A stretch of 33,486 bases of DNA, from positions 15,079-48,564 of the forward strand of contig JANRBI010000292.1 in NCBI GenBank assembly GCA_030727625.1, read 5' to 3'. Below are positions 10,802-21,504 of this stretch, in pieces. Each line of letters begins with the position of its first letter. The first letter of the stretch is position 1. Source of the stretch: Salibacteraceae bacterium (GTDB taxonomy: Bacteria; Bacteroidota; Bacteroidia; Flavobacteriales_G; Salibacteraceae). The translations under genes were made by a program, and so were the position numbers. Below the pieces are notes generated by a model. The model searched no databases. It worked only from the letters and a program-made list of their open reading frames with translations, and was not told where the DNA came from.

Positions 10802-11665
10802 ATGAAAGGAATTATTTTAGCGGGTGGCTCAGGTACAAGACTGCATCCACTTACACTTGCTACGAGCAAGCAGCTTTTACCGGTGTATGACAAACCAATG
10901 ATTTACTATCCATTATCTGTATTGATGATGGCTGGAATCAAAGAAATACTGATTATTTCAACACCTCAAGATATTGGGAATTTTGAGCGTTTGCTTGGTG
11001 ATGGTTCGCAAATCGGATGTTCATTTTCTTACAAGGTTCAAGAAGTTCCAAATGGTCTAGCACAAGCCTTTGTGTTGGGTAAAGAGTTTATCGGTGACGA
11101 TTCAGTATCACTGATTTTGGGCGATAATATTTTTTACGGACACGCATTACACAAGCTTGCACAATCAGCTTCTGACCCGAAAGGTGGAGTTGTTTTTGCT
11201 TATCACGTGACTGATCCGGAGCGTTACGGAGTGGTGGAGTTTGATGCTGAAAATCGAGCAATTTCTTTAGAAGAAAAGCCAAAGGTTCCGAAATCAAATT
11301 ATGCTGTTCCTGGTCTTTATTTCTATGACAATAGAGTAGTAGAAATTGCTGAAAAGCTGGAGCCGAGCCCACGTGGAGAATATGAAATCACAGATGTAAA
11401 CAAGCGCTATTTAGAGATGGGTGAATTAGAAGTGAGAGTAATGGGACGTGGTTATGCATGGCTTGATACTGGAACTTTTCCTTCGCTAATGCAGGCAGGG
11501 CAATATGTTCAAGTAATTGAAGAGCGTCAAGGTTTAAAAGTGGGCTGCATAGAAGAAGTTGCCTATCGAATGAACTATATTTCTGCTCATCAGTTAGAAG
11601 AGCTTGCCAAACCCTTGATTAAAAGCGGCTATGGTGAGTATTTGATGAATCTGATTAAAAAATAG
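10802..11665 (+). CDS. rfbA: Glucose-1-phosphate thymidylyltransferase
   Basis: [47 protein letters not shown]. Confidence 0.95.
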   Translation: MKGIILAGGSGTRLHPLTLATSKQLLPVYDKPMIYYPLSVLMMAGIKEILIISTPQDIGNFERLLGDGSQIGCSFSYKVQEVPNGLAQAFVLGKEFIGDDSVSLILGDNIFYGHALHKLAQSASDPKGGVVFAYHVTDPERYGVVEFDAENRAISLEEKPKVPKSNYAVPGLYFYDNRVVEIAEKLEPSPRGEYEITDVNKRYLEMGELEVRVMGRGYAWLDTGTFPSLMQAGQYVQVIEERQGLKVGCIEEVAYRMNYISAHQLEELAKPLIKSGYGEYLMNLIKK

Positions 11666-12640
11666 ATGCCAGACAATCACATTGCAGTGCTCAGGCAAAT
11701 GATCGAAAAAGGCCTGATCGATATTCCTCTTCCAAAAAATCCGACAAAACTTTATGCACCCATGCAATACATTCTTGCTTTGGGTGGCAAGCGCATAAGA
11801 CCAATTCTGACTCTGCTTGGCGCAGAGCTTTTTGGTGCTGAAGCTAAATTGGCCTTGCCACAAGCGTTGGCAGTTGAGGTATTTCACAATTTCACGTTGG
11901 TACATGATGATATCATGGACCGCGCAGATGTGCGTAGAAATACGCCAACTGTTCACAAAAAGTGGGATGATAATGTAGCCATTTTAAGTGGTGATGGAAT
12001 GATGGTTTTGGCATATCAGCTGCTGGCCGATGCCAAACCCGAACACTTACCTACATTATTTAAAATTTTCTCGGCTACGGCTTTGGAAGTATGCGAAGGG
12101 CAACAATATGATATGGATTTGGCACACGCTGAAGAAGTGTTCATGCCACAATACATCGAAATGATTCGTCTGAAAACGGCTGTACTTCTTACTGCAGCAA
12201 TGCAAATAGGAGCTAAAGTTGCTGGTGCAAATAAGGCTGATTTAGACCAGATCAAAGTATTTACTGAAAACATTGGTCTGGCTTTTCAAATCAGAGATGA
12301 TTATTTAGATGCTTTTGGCTCTCAGGCTGATTTTGGAAAGAAAATTGGCGGTGATATTATTGAAGGAAAGCGCACTTGGCTGACTGTGCGCGCGCTAGAA
12401 AAAGCAAATTCCGCACAACATAAAGCACTTTTAGATGCTTATGCCGACAGCGATCTTGATAAAAGAGTGAAAACAGTTCTTGAGCTTTATAAAGCCCTAA
12501 ATGTTGAGCAAGATGCTCAAGTTGCAATTGAGGCTTTGTCATCAACGGCTATGAATGGACTTGAGCAGGTTGATGGAAACGAAAGTGTGAAGGGTGAATT
12601 AGAAACGTTGGTGCACTATTTAATGGGCCGAACCAAATAG
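11666..12640 (+). CDS. Polyprenyl (trans-isoprenyl) diphosphate synthase
   Basis: First DDxxD-type motif LVHDDIMDRADVRR, second QIRDDYLDAFG; GGKRIRP. ATG directly abuts the rfbA stop. Confidence 0.93.
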   Translation: MPDNHIAVLRQMIEKGLIDIPLPKNPTKLYAPMQYILALGGKRIRPILTLLGAELFGAEAKLALPQALAVEVFHNFTLVHDDIMDRADVRRNTPTVHKKWDDNVAILSGDGMMVLAYQLLADAKPEHLPTLFKIFSATALEVCEGQQYDMDLAHAEEVFMPQYIEMIRLKTAVLLTAAMQIGAKVAGANKADLDQIKVFTENIGLAFQIRDDYLDAFGSQADFGKKIGGDIIEGKRTWLTVRALEKANSAQHKALLDAYADSDLDKRVKTVLELYKALNVEQDAQVAIEALSSTAMNGLEQVDGNESVKGELETLVHYLMGRTK

Positions 12641-12646
12641 TCTTTT

Positions 12647-13552
12647 CTATTTAGAAAACAGGTTTGAAAGCGCAGTATTCAGCGTTGGATACTCGTAAAC
12701 AAAATGTGTTTTCTTGATTTTTTCACTGGAGATTTTCACGCCTTTGGTAATCAAATCTGCTTTGCCACCAAACAAAAGCTTTACCATAAAATCTGGCACA
12801 TTTGGCAAAAGCATCGGTTTATCAAGCACGTCTGCAATGGTTTGCATAAATTCTGCATTTGTCGCATTTTCAGGGCCAACAGCATTGTAAATTCCATCCA
12901 ATTGCTTTTCAAGTACATGTACGAACATACTTGCAACATCTTCAATATGAATCCATGGCATGGCTTGCGATCCTTTGCCAATGGGTGCACCTGCGAATAG
13001 TTTTACAGGAAGCGCCATCTGCGGAAGCGCACCCCCATCTTTAGCAAGAACAATCCCTATTCTGACTTTGGCTACGTGATTTGCAATTTCGTTGAATTGG
13101 TCAGCGCTTTGTTCCCAAAGTTGACAGACTTCTGCTAGAAAACCTTTTCCGGCAGGGCTTTCTTCATTAAAAGTTTGGTCAGAAATAATCAAAGGATACC
13201 AGCCAATGGCAGAAGCTGAAATATACGATTGTAGTTTCACGCCTTCTTTATCGCAGCCTTGTTTAAGCAGTTCGGCAGCTTTTACTCGGCTATCAATAAT
13301 CTCTTTTTTTCGTTCATCTGTCCAAGCTTTATCGGCTATTCCAGCTCCAGCTAAATGAATTATAGCATCAATATTTCTGAAAGCAGCAGTATCAATGGTC
13401 ATGGCATCTATATCCCATTGGTAGGTTTTTACCTCGCCATTTTGCTTTGCCGATCTTGATAAATGAACTACTTCATGACCTTTTTTTGATAGAATATTGG
13501 TAAGAGTGTTACCAATTAGGCCTGTTCCTCCTGTGATTAATACTTTCGCCAT
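12647..13552 (-). CDS. TIGR01777-type SDR/NAD-dependent epimerase
   Basis: KVLITGGTGLIGNTLTNILSKKGHEVVHLSR; ISASAIGWYP; AMPWIHIEDVA; YNAVGPENATNAEF. Confidence 0.9.
   Translation of the reverse strand: MAKVLITGGTGLIGNTLTNILSKKGHEVVHLSRSAKQNGEVKTYQWDIDAMTIDTAAFRNIDAIIHLAGAGIADKAWTDERKKEIIDSRVKAAELLKQGCDKEGVKLQSYISASAIGWYPLIISDQTFNEESPAGKGFLAEVCQLWEQSADQFNEIANHVAKVRIGIVLAKDGGALPQMALPVKLFAGAPIGKGSQAMPWIHIEDVASMFVHVLEKQLDGIYNAVGPENATNAEFMQTIADVLDKPMLLPNVPDFMVKLLFGGKADLITKGVKISSEKIKKTHFVYEYPTLNTALSNLFSK
13541..13548 (+). promoter_or_regulatory. Putative -7 box (TACTTTCG) for the 131-aa orphan gene
   Basis: TAnnTTTG with one mismatch, 5 nt upstream of the ATG at 13554; the same octamer precedes the carbonic anhydrase gene at 20959. 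Confidence 0.25.
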
Positions 13553-13553
13553 A

Positions 13554-13949
13554 ATGTTTGAGCTTAATTCAACACCGATGCATGCTGAAGGTTTTCAGGT
13601 TTCGATTCAAAACGAGTTTCAAAAGTGTATGAAAGAATTGGATTGGCTTACGAAATCGTGGCAGCAGTTACAAAAAGACTTTACTTTAAGTGGTCTGAGT
13701 CTTGAATCCCTTTCTGCAATTGAAACGTTGGCTCAAATTCATGAGGTTTTGGTGGTGAAAGTGACACAGGTAAAGAGTGATAATCGACAGTTTGAACAAC
13801 TACTATATCGCATAGATTTACCCAAGAAACTTGATGCAACCTTACTCGAGGTAAATTCGTTAGCCGAGGTTATGATCTTGAGATCATTTCAAAAGGTTTG
13901 GTTGAGAAAATATTACAGTAATAATTCTGGCAAAAGAGTCGATAAATAG
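13554..13949 (+). CDS. Hypothetical protein (131 aa, predicted mostly helical)
   Basis: ATG at 13554 is in frame with the track ORF at 13497; the extra N-terminal residues are antisense to the epimerase gene. No family recognised. Confidence 0.6.
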   Translation: MFELNSTPMHAEGFQVSIQNEFQKCMKELDWLTKSWQQLQKDFTLSGLSLESLSAIETLAQIHEVLVVKVTQVKSDNRQFEQLLYRIDLPKKLDATLLEVNSLAEVMILRSFQKVWLRKYYSNNSGKRVDK

Positions 13950-13970
13950 TGCTTGCGCTTTTTAAAGTCT

Positions 13971-13978
13971 TAGATTTG
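13971..13978 (+). promoter_or_regulatory. Putative -7 box (TAGATTTG) upstream of sucA
   Basis: Matches TAnnTTTG, 23 nt before the ATG; the nearest TTG is only 15 nt upstream. Confidence 0.35.
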
Positions 13979-14001
13979 CCTCCCAATTTTTCGAGTAATC
14001 G

Positions 14002-16710
14002 ATGGACAAATTTTCATACCTCGGCAATAGCGATGTTAACGCTGTTGAAGGGCTTTATAATCAGTACAAAGCCGATCCTGAATCGGTAGACTCAAGCTGG
14101 AAGCAATTCTTTCAAGGCTTTGAGTTTTTTCAAAAAAATTACGATCAAGACGGTGAAATTCCGGAAGGAACACGTAAGGAGTTTAAGGTCATAAACCTTA
14201 TTAATGCCTATCGTTCACGAGGGCACCTTTTTACGCAAACCAACCCGGTGCGCGAAAGGCGTAAATACACCCCAACGCTTGACATTCAAAACTTCGGTTT
14301 GGATGACGGTGATTTGAATACAGTATTTCAAGCAGGAATGGAAATAGGTATTGGTGCTGCTCCGCTTAAGGACATTATCGAACACCTTAAAACAACTTAC
14401 TGCAGGAGTATTGGTGTTGAATTCACTTACATCAGAAAACCTGAGGTAGTAGAATGGTTGCGTTCTCGTATTGAACCAACTAAAAACTCATCCACTTTTA
14501 GTAAAGAAGTGAAGAAGACTATTCTTCAAAAGTTGAACGAAGCGGTTGTGTTCGAAAGCTTTTTGCATAAAAAGTTTGTTGGTCAAAAGCGGTTTTCACT
14601 TGAAGGTGGCGAATCTTTAATTCCGGCTTTAGACGTTATTGTTCAATACGGCTCAGACCTAGGAGTAGAAGAAGTAGTAATTGGTATGGCACACCGTGGC
14701 CGTCTCAACGTACTTGCCAATGTGTTGCGCAAAACATACTCAAACATTTTCAGCGAGTTTGAAGGTAAAGAGTATGAAGACAACCTGTTTGATGGTGATG
14801 TGAAATATCACCTCGGTTTTTCTTCTGAAATAGAAACCGAAAACGGTAAAAAACTCAAACTTACGCTTGCGCCAAATCCTTCTCACCTTGAGGCTGTAGA
14901 TCCAGTGGTAGAAGGAATTGTGAGATCTAAGATTGACAAATACCTGAAAGATGAAGGCAAGATTATTCCAATCTTGATTCATGGCGATGCTTCTATTGCT
15001 GGCCAAGGTATAGTGTACGAAATAGTGCAAATGGCACAGCTTGACGGTTACAGAACTGGAGGTACAGTGCATATTGTGGTAAACAACCAACTTGGATTTA
15101 CCACAAATTATAAAGACGGAAGATCAAGTACCTATTGTACAGATGTTGGAAAAGTGACTTTGTCTCCAGTATTTCACGTAAATGGTGATGATGTTGAGGC
15201 AGTGGTTCATACCATGAAATTGGCGATAGAATTCCGTCAAGAGTTTAAGCAAGATGTATTTGTTGATTTGTTGTGTTACCGTAAATATGGTCACAATGAA
15301 GGCGATGAACCTCGTTTTACGCAGCCTACATTGTATCAGGCAATCGCCAAGCATAAAAATCCAAAAGATCTTTATGTTCAGAAATTAGTGAACGAAGGAC
15401 ACTTTGATGCCAACGAAGCCAATAAAATTGAAGATGAATTCAATGACTTTTTGCAAGAAAGATTGCAAGAAGCAAAGGAGATTCAGATTGCCTCTATTTC
15501 TAACTTTTTAGAAGAAAATTGGAAAGACTTTAGACATTCTAAAGATGAAGATTTCAAGAAATCTCCTGAAACAGCCGTTTCTAAAAAGAAGCTTTTAGAA
15601 TTAGCAGATAAGATCAATACGCTACCAGAAGGCAAGCCATTTTTCAAGAAGATTGTCAAGTTGATGGACGATCGCAAGAACATGGTTGCCGAAGATAGAC
15701 TCGATTGGGCTTTGGGCGAATTGTTGGCTTATGCAACATTGCTATCTGAAAACACACCGATCAGAATTAGTGGTCAGGATGTGGAGCGAGGAACGTTTTC
15801 TCACCGTCATGCTGTAATCACTATGGATGATAGTGGTGAGGAATATATTCCGCTATCTAATTTGGGCGAAGGACAAGCACAATTTGATATTTACAACTCA
15901 TTATTGTCAGAATATGGCGTGCTTGGGTTTGAATATGGATATGCCATGGCCGAACCAAATTCATTGATTATTTGGGAAGCACAGTTTGGCGATTTCTTTA
16001 ATGGCGCGCAAATTATTGTAGATCAATTTTTAAGTGCTGCAGAAGATAAGTGGCATTGCATGAATGGTTTGGTGATGTTGTTGCCACATGGCTACGAAGG
16101 CCAAGGTGCTGAGCACTCAAGCGCAAGAATGGAACGTTTCCTTTCATTGTGTGCTGAAAACAACATGCAGATTGTGAATTGTACTACTCCAGGCAACTAC
16201 TTCCACTTGTTGAGAAGACAAATGGCTCATCCATTTAGAATCCCGTTGGTAGTATTTACTCCCAAGAGTTTGTTGCGCCATCCAAAATGTGTTTCTACAG
16301 TTGATGAATTGGCTACAGGCCGATTCCAAGAAGTAATAGATGACACTTTCGTTGACAAGAAAAAAGCCAAAAAAGTGGCTTTCTGTAATGGTAAACTTTA
16401 TTACGATTTGCTTCAAGCAAGAGAAGATAAAGCAAACGATGATGTTGCACTAGTTCGCGTTGAGCAGCTTTATCCTTTCCCAGAAGAACAATTGAATGCA
16501 GTAGCTGCTTCATACCCAAATTGTAAAGAATTTTGCTGGGTACAAGAAGAACCAGAAAACATGGGTGCATGGGGTTTCATTCTAAGAAAATGGAAAAACA
16601 TTCACCTTATTTTGATTTCAAGACACGAAAGCGGTAGTCCTGCGAGTGGATCTATTAAGAGATTCCAACAGCGTCAAAACCGTATAATCGATACATTATT
16701 TAATTCATAG
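14002..16710 (+). CDS. sucA: 2-oxoglutarate dehydrogenase E1 component
   Basis: 902 aa; [67 protein letters not shown]. Confidence 0.98.
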   Translation: MDKFSYLGNSDVNAVEGLYNQYKADPESVDSSWKQFFQGFEFFQKNYDQDGEIPEGTRKEFKVINLINAYRSRGHLFTQTNPVRERRKYTPTLDIQNFGLDDGDLNTVFQAGMEIGIGAAPLKDIIEHLKTTYCRSIGVEFTYIRKPEVVEWLRSRIEPTKNSSTFSKEVKKTILQKLNEAVVFESFLHKKFVGQKRFSLEGGESLIPALDVIVQYGSDLGVEEVVIGMAHRGRLNVLANVLRKTYSNIFSEFEGKEYEDNLFDGDVKYHLGFSSEIETENGKKLKLTLAPNPSHLEAVDPVVEGIVRSKIDKYLKDEGKIIPILIHGDASIAGQGIVYEIVQMAQLDGYRTGGTVHIVVNNQLGFTTNYKDGRSSTYCTDVGKVTLSPVFHVNGDDVEAVVHTMKLAIEFRQEFKQDVFVDLLCYRKYGHNEGDEPRFTQPTLYQAIAKHKNPKDLYVQKLVNEGHFDANEANKIEDEFNDFLQERLQEAKEIQIASISNFLEENWKDFRHSKDEDFKKSPETAVSKKKLLELADKINTLPEGKPFFKKIVKLMDDRKNMVAEDRLDWALGELLAYATLLSENTPIRISGQDVERGTFSHRHAVITMDDSGEEYIPLSNLGEGQAQFDIYNSLLSEYGVLGFEYGYAMAEPNSLIIWEAQFGDFFNGAQIIVDQFLSAAEDKWHCMNGLVMLLPHGYEGQGAEHSSARMERFLSLCAENNMQIVNCTTPGNYFHLLRRQMAHPFRIPLVVFTPKSLLRHPKCVSTVDELATGRFQEVIDDTFVDKKKAKKVAFCNGKLYYDLLQAREDKANDDVALVRVEQLYPFPEEQLNAVAASYPNCKEFCWVQEEPENMGAWGFILRKWKNIHLILISRHESGSPASGSIKRFQQRQNRIIDTLFNS

Positions 16711-16723
16711 AACAAGACTACTC

Positions 16724-17971
16724 ATGGCTGATATTATTGAAATGAAAATGCCTTCACCAGGCGAATCAATCACCGAGGTAGAAGTAGCACAATTATTAGT
16801 TTCTAATGGCGATATCGTAAATCTCGATGATCCAATTGCAGAAATTGATAGCGATAAGGCTACATTAGAGCTTAATGCGGAAGCAGCGGGTAAAATTGAG
16901 TTTTTGGTTGGCGAAGGCGACACGGTAGAAGTAGGTCAAATTGTTTGCAAAATTGACACCTCTTTCAAACCAGAACCAAAGGCTGACGCTCCGGCAGCGA
17001 AAGCCGAAGAAGCTCCTAAAAAAGAGGCAGCTCCTGCTAAAGAAGTTACAAAATCAGCTTCAGTTGACAATAGTGGCGCTAAAGCAACTCCATTGGCAAA
17101 AGCCATTATGGATGATAAAGGTGTGGCTGCATCAAAAGTGTCTGGTTCAGGAAATGCAGGTAAAATTTTGAGACGCGATGTAGAAACTTACCTAACAGGT
17201 GGTTTTGAAACTGCAGCTGAAATGCAAGGTTGGGGAGGTTCTCGTGATGCAAGTCGTGAAAAGATGTCTAAGCTAAGACGCAAAATCGCAGAACGTCTTG
17301 TTACCGTGAAAAATGAAACAGCCATGCTTACCACATTCAATGAGGTAGACATGAGCCCGATCATGGAACTAAGAAAGAAATACAAAGACGCTTTTAAAGA
17401 AAAGCATGGCGTAAATCTCGGTTTCATGTCGTTTTTTACAAAAGCAGTTACCGAAGCTTTAAACCATTATCCAGCAGTAAATGCTTACATAGATGGTGAA
17501 GAAATTGTTTTTCACGATTATGCTGATATAGGAATTGCGGTAAGTACACCAAAAGGCTTAATGGTTCCTGTGCTTCGTAATGCAGAGCAAATGAATCTTG
17601 CACAGATTGAAGACGGAATCAAAACATTGGCTATAAAGGCTCGTGATGGTAAAATTTCGGTGGATGATATGACTGGTGGAACATTCACAATCACCAATGG
17701 TGGGGTGTTTGGTTCAATGCTTAGTACACCAATTATTAACCCACCACAAAGCGCTATTTTGGGTATGCACAACATTGTTGAGCGCCCTGTAGCTATCAAT
17801 GGCGAGGTTAAGATTAGACCAATTATGTATTTAGCGCTTTCTTACGATCACAGAATAATTGATGGTAAGGAATCTGTAAGCTTCTTGGTAAAAGTGAAAG
17901 AAATGCTTGAAAATCCAGCTTGGATGCTGTTTGGTGGTAAAACACCAGAGCAAGTATTGCTTGGTTTGTAA
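16724..17971 (+). CDS. sucB: Dihydrolipoyllysine-residue succinyltransferase (2-oxoglutarate dehydrogenase E2)
   Basis: Lipoyl domain ([17 protein letters not shown]), Ala/Lys-rich linker, catalytic [15 protein letters not shown]. Confidence 0.97.
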   Translation: MADIIEMKMPSPGESITEVEVAQLLVSNGDIVNLDDPIAEIDSDKATLELNAEAAGKIEFLVGEGDTVEVGQIVCKIDTSFKPEPKADAPAAKAEEAPKKEAAPAKEVTKSASVDNSGAKATPLAKAIMDDKGVAASKVSGSGNAGKILRRDVETYLTGGFETAAEMQGWGGSRDASREKMSKLRRKIAERLVTVKNETAMLTTFNEVDMSPIMELRKKYKDAFKEKHGVNLGFMSFFTKAVTEALNHYPAVNAYIDGEEIVFHDYADIGIAVSTPKGLMVPVLRNAEQMNLAQIEDGIKTLAIKARDGKISVDDMTGGTFTITNGGVFGSMLSTPIINPPQSAILGMHNIVERPVAINGEVKIRPIMYLALSYDHRIIDGKESVSFLVKVKEMLENPAWMLFGGKTPEQVLLGL

Positions 17972-18006
17972 AAGTGTATTTGCGAAAGCGATCAATAGAT
18001 AAAACG

Positions 18007-18033
18007 AAATCCCGAGCAATCGGGATTTTTTTT
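18007..18033. terminator. Intrinsic terminator between convergent sucB and the CHU_C gene
   Basis: AAATCCCGA-GCAA-TCGGGATTT plus T-run. Confidence 0.9.
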
Positions 18034-18041
18034 GCTCCAAA

Positions 18042-20240
18042 CTATCGAATTAGAGAGACGGTTCCATCATACGTCCAGTACAATCCTTGGTTATCTTTTA
18101 CGCTGAGCTTATATCCGTAAACACCAATCTGGCACAACTCTTTATCGTTATTTTTCTTTCCATTCCAACCAAGGGTTGAGTCTTCGGAGCTGAAAATTAC
18201 CTCGCCCCATCGATTATATATTTCTAAGAAATAATAGTCTTCTACATATATTTTGGGTAGCCAAAAATCGTTTGTACCATCATTATTTGGTGAAAACGAA
18301 TTCGGAATATAGATGAGATATTCAGGCTTTAATCTGATCATTTGATAGCTCGTATCTCGGCATCCATTTTCATGTATTGCGATTTGATAGATGCTGTAAC
18401 TTCCGGTATCGGAGACAGAAAGATTAAAGCTGCGCTCTCTTGTGAATAATGAATCTTTCAGGTAATACCTAAGATTGAGTGCATTGACGCTGGCATCTGT
18501 TCCTTCAAAAATTGGGTTTTCATTATTGTCGAACATATTAAGCTCCAGATCTTTCAAAACGAACTGGGCAATTGGTGTGTCTTTTACAAGTATTGCATTT
18601 TGCTTGATTAAGTCGAAGGTGTCTTTGCATAAAGAGTCAGTGATTAATCTTATCGAAAGATTATACTCACCTGGATCAAAAATTACAAATTCAACAGAAT
18701 CATCTTGCGAAATGAAATTAGAATCTAAATACCAATGAAAACTGGGTTTGCTTGCGTTTAATGTTTCGACATTTAAAGATCCTTTAAAGGGAGCGCAATA
18801 ATATGGATCAAGTCCGATAAGCTCCATTGTTGGGTTTGCCCATATATCAAGGATTTGCTCTTTTGTCTTTACACATCCAAAATCTTCATAGGTCAGGCGA
18901 ATGAGCTGCTCGCCCGGCTCAGCAAACACCAAGTTGGTTATGTGTTGGTTGGTTGAATCTTCATCAAATTCTGAAGCGAATTCAAAATCCCAATACTTTA
19001 TGCTTGTAGAATCGAAAACTCCAGCAGGAGTCAAACTGAAATTTTGCCGATCAAAACAACGCGACTTTAACGGTGTAAAATCTGGGAGGAGCTTGGGGCG
19101 AACATAATAGTCGTAAAACGTGGTGTCATTGCAGACCTGCCCAAAAGCGATGAGCCGAATAGTATAAATCCCAGTGTCTGAATAGTTCCAAATTGGGTTT
19201 TGATCCGTACTAGAATCGGTTTGAATATCAAGCTCGCCAAAGTCCCAGAGGAATGAAAAGCCCAGACTGCTTTGATTAAAGAACTCAATTTCTAAACCAA
19301 TACATTCTTCAATAGCACTGTCAAGCGCTGCGCTAGCTTGTATATTACAAAAGGTAGTTGACTGCTGAAAATCTCTGCGGCTTTCACTTATTTTTATTCC
19401 ATTTCTGTATTCATCAACGCAAACTCCTGTCACGTATGTACCCACTTGATTTGGTCTAGCGGTTATGGTTCCGCTATCTTCATTAATTTGCATGGCTGGG
19501 AAAGACGGAATTTGATTGGTCTCACTGAATCCTGAAGACCAGACAATAGAAGTGAAAGGTGGCGAGGCAGGTATGGAAGGAATGGGAGAGTCTAGCCCCT
19601 GTCCATTGGCTTTTCCGCCTCCTGTTATTGGAGTACACCATCTGTAAACAAGGCTATCTCCATCAATATCTGTGGCGGAATAATCAATTTCTAAATCGAC
19701 ACCAGCACACAATATTTTAGGTGGCACTTTATTGAATTTGGGTGAAGTATTGCAATCGGCCACACTACTGTCTGGGATAAAAGTATAATAGGTAGAACCG
19801 AACTGATCTGATGGTGGGAGTAAGTTCAACGCGTCTGGGGTTCGGCAACACCTTTGATTCACTAGATAAACACCGCCCATAGGAATTGCTAAAACGAATG
19901 TATCGCGATAGATCATTTCTGCAACACAAACGTCTGGTGTATCTGTTAAGCAAAGCGAATTCAATACCAAAGGCAGCTCACGTTCCGTTGAGAATTGAGG
20001 AATTTGAAGTAGTTGTAGAAGCTGGTTGTTCGATTTTTGGTAAATACTAACATTTAACAAACTATCAAATTGAGTAGCACCTTCTTCGGGTAGTGTGTAA
20101 CAATCGCGGTACATAGTGATTCCAACAACCCATGTATTGTTACCCAAGCATTCATAGTAAATTTCACCCCCAATTAAGTGGGCAGATTTTGCTTGAAAAG
20201 CAAAGAATAGTATCGATATGAATAAAAAAAGGCGCTTCAT
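18042..20240 (-). CDS. Secreted PKD-like/CHU_C (type B T9SS sorting domain) surface protein
   Basis: Signal peptide MKRLFLFISILFFAFQAKSA; C-terminus IYIPNSFSPNNDGTNDFWLPK...LEIYNRWGEVIFSS...WNGK...GVYGYKLSVKD is the gliding-motility-associated CTD signature. Confidence 0.93.
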   Translation of the reverse strand: MKRLFLFISILFFAFQAKSAHLIGGEIYYECLGNNTWVVGITMYRDCYTLPEEGATQFDSLLNVSIYQKSNNQLLQLLQIPQFSTERELPLVLNSLCLTDTPDVCVAEMIYRDTFVLAIPMGGVYLVNQRCCRTPDALNLLPPSDQFGSTYYTFIPDSSVADCNTSPKFNKVPPKILCAGVDLEIDYSATDIDGDSLVYRWCTPITGGGKANGQGLDSPIPSIPASPPFTSIVWSSGFSETNQIPSFPAMQINEDSGTITARPNQVGTYVTGVCVDEYRNGIKISESRRDFQQSTTFCNIQASAALDSAIEECIGLEIEFFNQSSLGFSFLWDFGELDIQTDSSTDQNPIWNYSDTGIYTIRLIAFGQVCNDTTFYDYYVRPKLLPDFTPLKSRCFDRQNFSLTPAGVFDSTSIKYWDFEFASEFDEDSTNQHITNLVFAEPGEQLIRLTYEDFGCVKTKEQILDIWANPTMELIGLDPYYCAPFKGSLNVETLNASKPSFHWYLDSNFISQDDSVEFVIFDPGEYNLSIRLITDSLCKDTFDLIKQNAILVKDTPIAQFVLKDLELNMFDNNENPIFEGTDASVNALNLRYYLKDSLFTRERSFNLSVSDTGSYSIYQIAIHENGCRDTSYQMIRLKPEYLIYIPNSFSPNNDGTNDFWLPKIYVEDYYFLEIYNRWGEVIFSSEDSTLGWNGKKNNDKELCQIGVYGYKLSVKDNQGLYWTYDGTVSLIR

Positions 20241-20252
20241 AATAAGCGCCTT
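20222..20252 (-). terminator. Intrinsic-terminator-like hairpin overlapping the CHU_C gene start codon
   Basis: Minus strand: AAGGCGCTT-ATTATG-AAGCGCC TTTTTTT. 9-bp perfect stem, 6-nt loop containing the ATG, U7 tract. Confidence 0.8.
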
Positions 20253-20308
20253 AAATGTTTGTATAATATATCAGAAATCACAACCAAGAATGGAGTAAGG
20301 TTACAATC

Positions 20309-20914
20309 TTATTCTTCTTCGGCTACTACTTCTTTTACTTCTGGAAGCATTCGCTCAAAAAGTGATTGAATTCCAGCTTTAAGCGTTACGGTAGATGAAG
20401 GACAACCGCTGCATGAGCCTTTAAGAACTACTGTAAGCTTGCCGTCAGCGTATGATTTGAAGTGAATAGCTCCACCATCGCCTTCTACCGCTGGGCGCAC
20501 ATAGTCATCCAAAATATCTACAATTTGTTCTTCAATTGGTGTATCTGCTTTGGCGTGAGCGGTCATTCCTGATTCAGCTTTGGCTTCGTTGGCTTCAGCT
20601 TCGGCTTCGGGTAAAAACACATCGTGACCACTATTTAAGAAATTGCTGATGTATTCTCTCAATTCTAGCATGATTTCATCCCATTCTATACCATCCATTT
20701 TTGTGATGGTGACAAAATTTTGAGCTATAAAGACACCTCTAGTAAATGGAAACGTGAAAAGACGCTGTGCCAAAGGCGCTGATTTGGCTGCAGCCTCACT
20801 GGTGTATTCGTAAACATGTCCGTTTTGCGCCAAATTGTGGTTAGCAACAAACTTCATAGTCGCGGGATTTGGTGTGACCTCCGCGTAGATCATATATGGC
20901 ATTGATTTACTCAT
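20309..20914 (-). CDS. Nfu-type iron-sulfur scaffold protein (Nfu N-terminal plus NifU-like C-terminal domain)
   Basis: MIYAEVTPNPATMKFV; CSGCPSSTVTLKAGIQSLFERMLPEV. The track ORF begins at 20944; MSKSMPYMIYAEV at 20914 is the more likely start. Confidence 0.92.
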   Translation of the reverse strand: MSKSMPYMIYAEVTPNPATMKFVANHNLAQNGHVYEYTSEAAAKSAPLAQRLFTFPFTRGVFIAQNFVTITKMDGIEWDEIMLELREYISNFLNSGHDVFLPEAEAEANEAKAESGMTAHAKADTPIEEQIVDILDDYVRPAVEGDGGAIHFKSYADGKLTVVLKGSCSGCPSSTVTLKAGIQSLFERMLPEVKEVVAEEE

Positions 20915-20933
20915 GACAACTTTAATATTCATG

Positions 20934-20941
20934 CAAATGTA
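20934..20941 (-). promoter_or_regulatory. Putative -7 box (TACATTTG) for the nfu gene
   Basis: Minus-strand TACATTTG about 20 nt before the ATG at 20914. Confidence 0.35.
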
Positions 20942-20985
20942 CAATTCAATAACAGCCTTACTTTCGTTGTTTTTAAATAGAAATT

Positions 20986-21498
20986 ATGGCTTACATATTA
21001 CCCATAAATGGCGTTGAGCCAAAGCTTGGAAATGATTGTTTTATTGCGCCTAATGCAACCATAGTAGGTGACGTTGTCACTGGAAATGAATGTTCTTTTT
21101 GGTTTAATGCCGTGGTACGTGGCGATGTCAATAGCATCAAAATGGGAGATAGAGTAAATGTGCAAGACGGAGCTGTAATTCACTGCACATATCAGCAAAC
21201 CAAAGTGGTGTTAGGTAACAATGTTTCTATAGGACACAACGCGCTGGTGCATGGTTGCACGGTGCATGACAATGTACTTATTGGTATGGGCGCAATTGTA
21301 ATGGATAACGTTGTGATTGAATCAAACGCTATAGTTGCAGCAGGTGCAGTGGTGAAAGAAGGCACACTTATTAAAGAAGGAGAGCTTTGGGCTGGTGTGC
21401 CAGCAAAATGTGTGAAGCAGGTTTCTAAAGAATTGCGAGAAGGACAAATTGAGCGAATTGCCCACAATTATGTGAAATATAGCAGTTGGTTTAAATAA
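20986..21498 (+). CDS. Gamma carbonic anhydrase family protein (left-handed beta-helix)
   Basis: FIAPNATIVGDVVTGNECSFWFNAVVRGDVNSIKMGDRVNVQDGAVIH; hexapeptide repeats. Confidence 0.94.
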   Translation: MAYILPINGVEPKLGNDCFIAPNATIVGDVVTGNECSFWFNAVVRGDVNSIKMGDRVNVQDGAVIHCTYQQTKVVLGNNVSIGHNALVHGCTVHDNVLIGMGAIVMDNVVIESNAIVAAGAVVKEGTLIKEGELWAGVPAKCVKQVSKELREGQIERIAHNYVKYSSWFK

Positions 21499-21504
21499 AC
21501 GCTT

